From Climacium dendroides (lineage: Eukaryota > Streptophyta > Bryopsida > Hypnales > Climaciaceae), in the NCBI GenBank assembly GCA_950106755.1, contig OX467088.1:12694001-12758000 (forward strand): 64,000 nt of DNA, given 5' to 3'. This document shows positions 62,279 to 64,000 of the stretch, one piece after another. Every line of letters begins with the position of its first letter. Position 1 is the stretch's first letter. The notes below the pieces were generated by a model. That model ran no database searches. It saw nothing but the letters and a program-made list of their open reading frames with translations, and was not told the origin of the DNA. The position numbers and the translations under genes are program-made.

Positions 62279-62540
62279 GCGTCTATTCTCTGAAATGGAA
62301 TGGTGTCCCACTTGTCTATTCTCTAAAATGGAATGGTGTCTCTGAAATGGAATGGTGTCCCACTTGATACGATGGGCCGCTCTCTGAAATGGAATGGTGT
62401 CCCACTTGATATGGTGTCCCACTTGATACGATGGGCCGCTCTCTGAAATGAAATGGTGTCCCACTTGATACAATGGTCAGTGGGACGATGGGCCGCTCTC
62501 TGAAATGGAATGGTGTCCCACTTGATACGATGGGGCGACC
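62279..62540. repeat. minisatellite of about 45 bp, 5-6 irregular copies
   Basis: The unit TCTCTGAAATGGAATGGTGTCCCACTTGATACGATGGGCCGC (in two halves) recurs with truncated units between, such as GGTGTCCCACTTGATA repeated at short spacing. Minus-strand frames across it read as a repeated IKWDTIPFQRAA only because of the repeat. Confidence 0.9.
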
Positions 62541-63655
62541 AATGGAAGGGGAGCGGGACTGGAGGACGAGGCGAGGACATGAAGAGCAAGAGGATCGGAC
62601 GATCGTGGACGGGGCAGGATAGTCCGGAGGACGGGATGATTGTGGACGGGGACGGGAGTGACATCGTTAGATCGACCTAGATCTACCAACACCTCCTCTC
62701 TACATACAATATCTCATCTAAAACCCTAACCAATATATAACAACCCAAAGTAAACACAAAACAAAGAGTGAAAAGATATATGAAATTGGTTTGGAAGGTT
62801 CATAAAGTTGCTATAATTGAAGGTCCACTATCATAAAATAGAGGTGTTACATGTCAAGTTGGTTTAGAAGAATCATGAACTAACTTAGGAGATTCATGAA
62901 ACTAGTAGATGACACTCTAGTAACATTGGTTGGAAGGTTTATGAACTAGCTTGAAACCATGCACTTTGTGAAGTCATCTTCACAAAGGAGTATAAAGAAA
63001 CAGCAGTTGTTAGAACCTCATGGAGGATTCACATGCAAGTACTCATAAATCCTGGGGAAAATTACAGTTCCCATTGCTTCATAAACTTGAAAAAAATTCA
63101 GTATTGATGATTTCATGAACATAAAAGGTGCTCCTGAGATATATTGACACACCTTTGGCTTCCCTCTTCAACACACTAAAACCCACATGGAAACAAGGTC
63201 CTGAAGGTATTCAAACCCTAAAACATTTGCACTCATCCAAAGCTATTCCAAACAGGCCTTTGGGGATCTTCACAACTGCTACTAGATAAGAAAACAGCGT
63301 TCAAAATAAATTAAGAAACTCAAACTTGCAAAGCCCCAATCACAAACCTTCCTCAAAAATGGTATCAGAAGTGGAGTCGGCTCACGAAATAGAAACTGCC
63401 TATGCAAACTGCGATGGAAAACCTCAACGAAACCCTCGTCATCGACAACTACGCCCCACTTGACAGCTAGCTGCTTTCCTATCAATATCATTAAGCAACC
63501 CGAACAGCACACATTCCTCTGCCAACAACCTTCTTACAAGCGATCTCATGGATTCTGCATCACCTTTCCCACCCCGTAAAGCATTTCTCAACCCAGAGGG
63601 AATCAGCAAGGTCCGGTCCCAACATGTAGAGCAATGTCAATACTGCCAGTCACGC
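62541..63655. other. spacer and probable 3' flank of the edge gene
   Basis: GC-rich tail after the minisatellite, then mixed sequence. No confident gene; the frame at 63282-63512 has no recognisable domain. Confidence 0.35.
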
Positions 63656-64000
63656 TCATTTGGCAAAAGCACCGGCAATCTCATTTCTTAGCATAGCAAT
63701 CTCACTTCTTTCCATTCCTCTGGCATCGTCTATTGATACAAGTTTGTAGACACCCAAAAAAGCAACCTCAACGTATTGACCGTTGATGCGAAATAGCCAG
63801 CGCTTGCCTGCAAATTTGTTAGGCGATCTCCAGAGTCATTGAAGAGGCTAATGGTCTCTCTGGTGGTGGACATACTGATAGAGCCCATTTCTTGTCCTCA
63901 GGGCTAAAAATCTGCTCACTGAGCCAATCCCAAGGCGGTATGAGCCAAAATGTCCCCACGACCGAGGCGCCACTCCAAAGCATCATCGCCTCCATGTCAC
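63656..64000 (-). CDS. 3' end of an unrecognised gene, truncated by the window edge
   Basis: Last exon candidate 63808-63656 follows TTTGCAG and encodes 50 residues ending in TGA, including QYVEVAFLGVYKLVSIDD and MLRNEIAGAFAK. A plausible upstream exon runs from the edge to a GTATGT donor near 63875, in the same phase, with MMLWSGASVVGTFWLIPPWD. The intron would be about 67 bp with a CCTAAC branch-like site. Protein-like composition and agreeing splice phase support coding; I do not recognise the family. Confidence 0.35.

Noticed and set aside
62231..62692. Minus-strand frames with repeated IKWDTIPFQRAA
   Set aside because: Produced by the minisatellite; no conserved protein flanks it.

Overview
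The window is nuclear DNA of a land plant. Multi-exon genes have GT-AG introns, long AT-rich intergenic DNA separates them, and the MoeA-like and MogA-like domains are fused in one gene in the plant (CNX1) order. Low gene density and strongly AT-rich spacers would fit a bryophyte or other seedless plant, but I cannot name the species. Every gene call comes from reading translated exons by eye. Splice sites were picked so that reading phase stays open and family motifs stay intact.

Region 1 (1-11 kb) holds genes for secreted or cell-wall proteins, all on the minus strand: a five-exon pectin methylesterase (604-2984), a fasciclin (FAS1) domain reading frame with no ATG of its own (5826-6362), and a GDSL esterase/lipase (6697-8772). 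Upstream of the pectinesterase is a diverged head-to-head inverted duplication centred near 3.8 kb. Its far arm carries a dead copy of pectinesterase exon 1, and a 160-bp inverted-repeat element has inserted at that copy's former start codon.

Region 2 (11-17.8 kb) is AT-rich spacer with tandem repeats and GC-rich GGTCC hairpin clusters. Region 3 (17.9-22 kb) is an 11-exon bystin gene for ribosome biogenesis. Region 4 (22-41.5 kb) is mostly repeats. It contains one unrecognised 137-aa ORF, a small complex I MWFE-subunit (NDUFA1-like) gene at 30.4-30.8 kb, a CACTA-type MITE nested in another inverted repeat, and three copies of a dispersed repeat. One of these copies has TTAA-flanked, piggyBac-like ends and is split by a decayed Ty1/copia retrotransposon (32836-38742) that has long terminal repeats, a 5-bp target duplication and a half-tRNA initiator-Met primer site.

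Region 5 (41.5-58 kb) is a housekeeping block: ALG1, the first mannosyltransferase of N-glycan assembly (15 exons, plus strand); CNX1, the last steps of molybdenum cofactor synthesis (14 exons, minus strand); and, divergent from CNX1 across 1.5 kb, DCP2, the Nudix mRNA decapping enzyme with an intronless coding region. Region 6 (58-64 kb) is AT-rich spacer with a TA microsatellite and a minisatellite of about 45 bp. Two exons of an unrecognised minus-strand gene run off the right edge.

The genes do not form one pathway. The left three probably act in the cell wall; the others serve ribosome assembly, respiration, ER glycosylation, cofactor synthesis and mRNA decay.
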